This document shows positions 63,574 to 64,000 of a DNA stretch of 64,000 nt, piece after piece. A program made the position numbers and the translations under genes. The notes under the pieces were generated by a model that was not told the DNA's origin, searched no databases, and saw only the letters and a program-made list of their open reading frames with translations. This DNA is from Yoonia sediminilitoris (GTDB taxonomy: Bacteria > Pseudomonadota > Alphaproteobacteria > Rhodobacterales > Rhodobacteraceae), in NCBI RefSeq assembly GCF_003058085.1, contig NZ_QBUD01000010.1, positions 1-64,000 of the forward strand, written 5' to 3'. How positions within the stretch are numbered: the stretch's first letter is position 1; the number at the start of each line of letters is the position of its first letter.

Positions 63574-64000
63574 ATGAGCATTGACCATGAACGGCTTGGC
63601 AAAGACCTGATCCTGCTGCGCAACCGGCGCGAACAGGCCCAACGCGACCGCGGTCAGGATTTGCAGACCGAAACCCGCGACATAACCGGCGCGCGTGACC
63701 TTGCCACCGTGACTGGAGCAGAGAACATCGCCCAAGCGCTTTTGTTGCGGTTCCTGACTGCCGAGGGCGAACTGGCCCCGCTGGGCCACCCGCACTATGG
63801 GTCGCGCCTGCATGAATTGATCGGAGAGCCCAACACAGAGGCCAACCGCAGCCTTGCCAAGCTTTTTGCACTGCGGGCTGTCCAACGCGAACCACGCGTC
63901 GACAAGGTTCTGTCCGCGTCCGTGCGGCAGCGCACTGATGACAGAGGCGGTGTTGATATCGACCTCAAGCTCAAGATCGTCGAGGCAGATACGCCACTTA
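63574..64000 (+). CDS. GPW/gp25 baseplate wedge protein, partial
   Basis: The gene starts at ATG 63574 (RBS GGAGAAAG) and is still open at the window end. The gp25-like lysozyme-fold wedge domain is visible: LLLRFLTAEGELAPLGHPHY, GSRLHELIGEPNTEANRSLA, and AVQREPRVDKVLSASVRQR. In contractile tails gp25 joins the baseplate ring and starts the sheath. The rest of the cluster (gpJ wedges, ATPase, tail fibre) should lie beyond the right edge. Confidence 0.88.
   Translation, partial: MSIDHERLGKDLILLRNRREQAQRDRGQDLQTETRDITGARDLATVTGAENIAQALLLRFLTAEGELAPLGHPHYGSRLHELIGEPNTEANRSLAKLFALRAVQREPRVDKVLSASVRQRTDDRGGVDIDLKLKIVEADTPL

Noticed and set aside
1-64000. tRNA, rRNA or CRISPR array
   Set aside because: I saw no cloverleaf with GGTTCGAATC-type arms, no rRNA sequence and no regularly spaced direct repeats. 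This is a reading by eye, not a covariance search.

Overview
The window looks like a chromosome segment of a marine alphaproteobacterium of the Rhodobacterales (Roseobacter group). The support is the gene families and their arrangement: TRAP transporters, Na/Pi cotransporters with PhoU tails, a Ugp-like ABC operon, an hmgA-fahA operon with a DUF2783 gene, and ArsJ with its GAPDH. Base composition is moderately GC-rich and insertion-sequence (IS) remnants are frequent, as in IS-laden roseobacters. The genus is not determined.

Layout. 1-1.9 kb: a small His/Met-rich secreted protein divergent from a frameshifted Crp/Fnr-type regulator, then a short coiled-coil protein. 1.9-5.7 kb: a Na/Pi cotransporter and a PiT phosphate transporter cut off by at least four nested IS fragments. 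5.8-13.1 kb: a catabolic operon hyuA-hyuB-dctPQM-gntR, with a palindromic operator candidate just before hyuA. 13.3-14.9 kb: a complete but dead IS1182-type element inserted in a small interspersed repeat. 15-24.6 kb: a secreted dienelactone hydrolase, a second Na/Pi cotransporter and a Ugp-like ABC operon with a metallophosphoesterase and a DeoR regulator, divergent from a HAD-like gene; two inverted copies of a 14-base site lie between them. 25-34.5 kb: a MalT-like LuxR ATPase regulator, DUF1330, an IS3 remnant, a secreted LVIVD/PA-domain protein, an epimerase and gene remnants. 34.5-38.3 kb: a class III aminotransferase, an IclR regulator and a Tm-1-like protein. 38.3-44.2 kb: an aromatic (homogentisate) degradation operon with a divergent MarR regulator. 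44.3-48.5 kb: an arsenic operon arsRC(fusion)-gapdh-arsJ-acr3.

49.0-64.0 kb is the most interesting part. A short sigma-54 (RpoN) paralogue is followed by a textbook -24/-12 sigma-54 promoter. This opens a co-directional run of at least 13 genes for a phage-tail-like contractile injection system: sheath, tube, hub (gpD), spike (gpV), PAAR-like tip and gp25 baseplate, running off the right edge. It includes a 1361-residue protein that joins a baseplate-like N-terminal domain to OmpA-like, peptidoglycan-binding and HExxH metalloprotease-like regions, and several proteins I cannot assign. No capsid, terminase, integrase or lysis genes are visible. The inference is an injection machine under its own alternative sigma factor, not a prophage.

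No tRNA, rRNA or CRISPR array was recognised.
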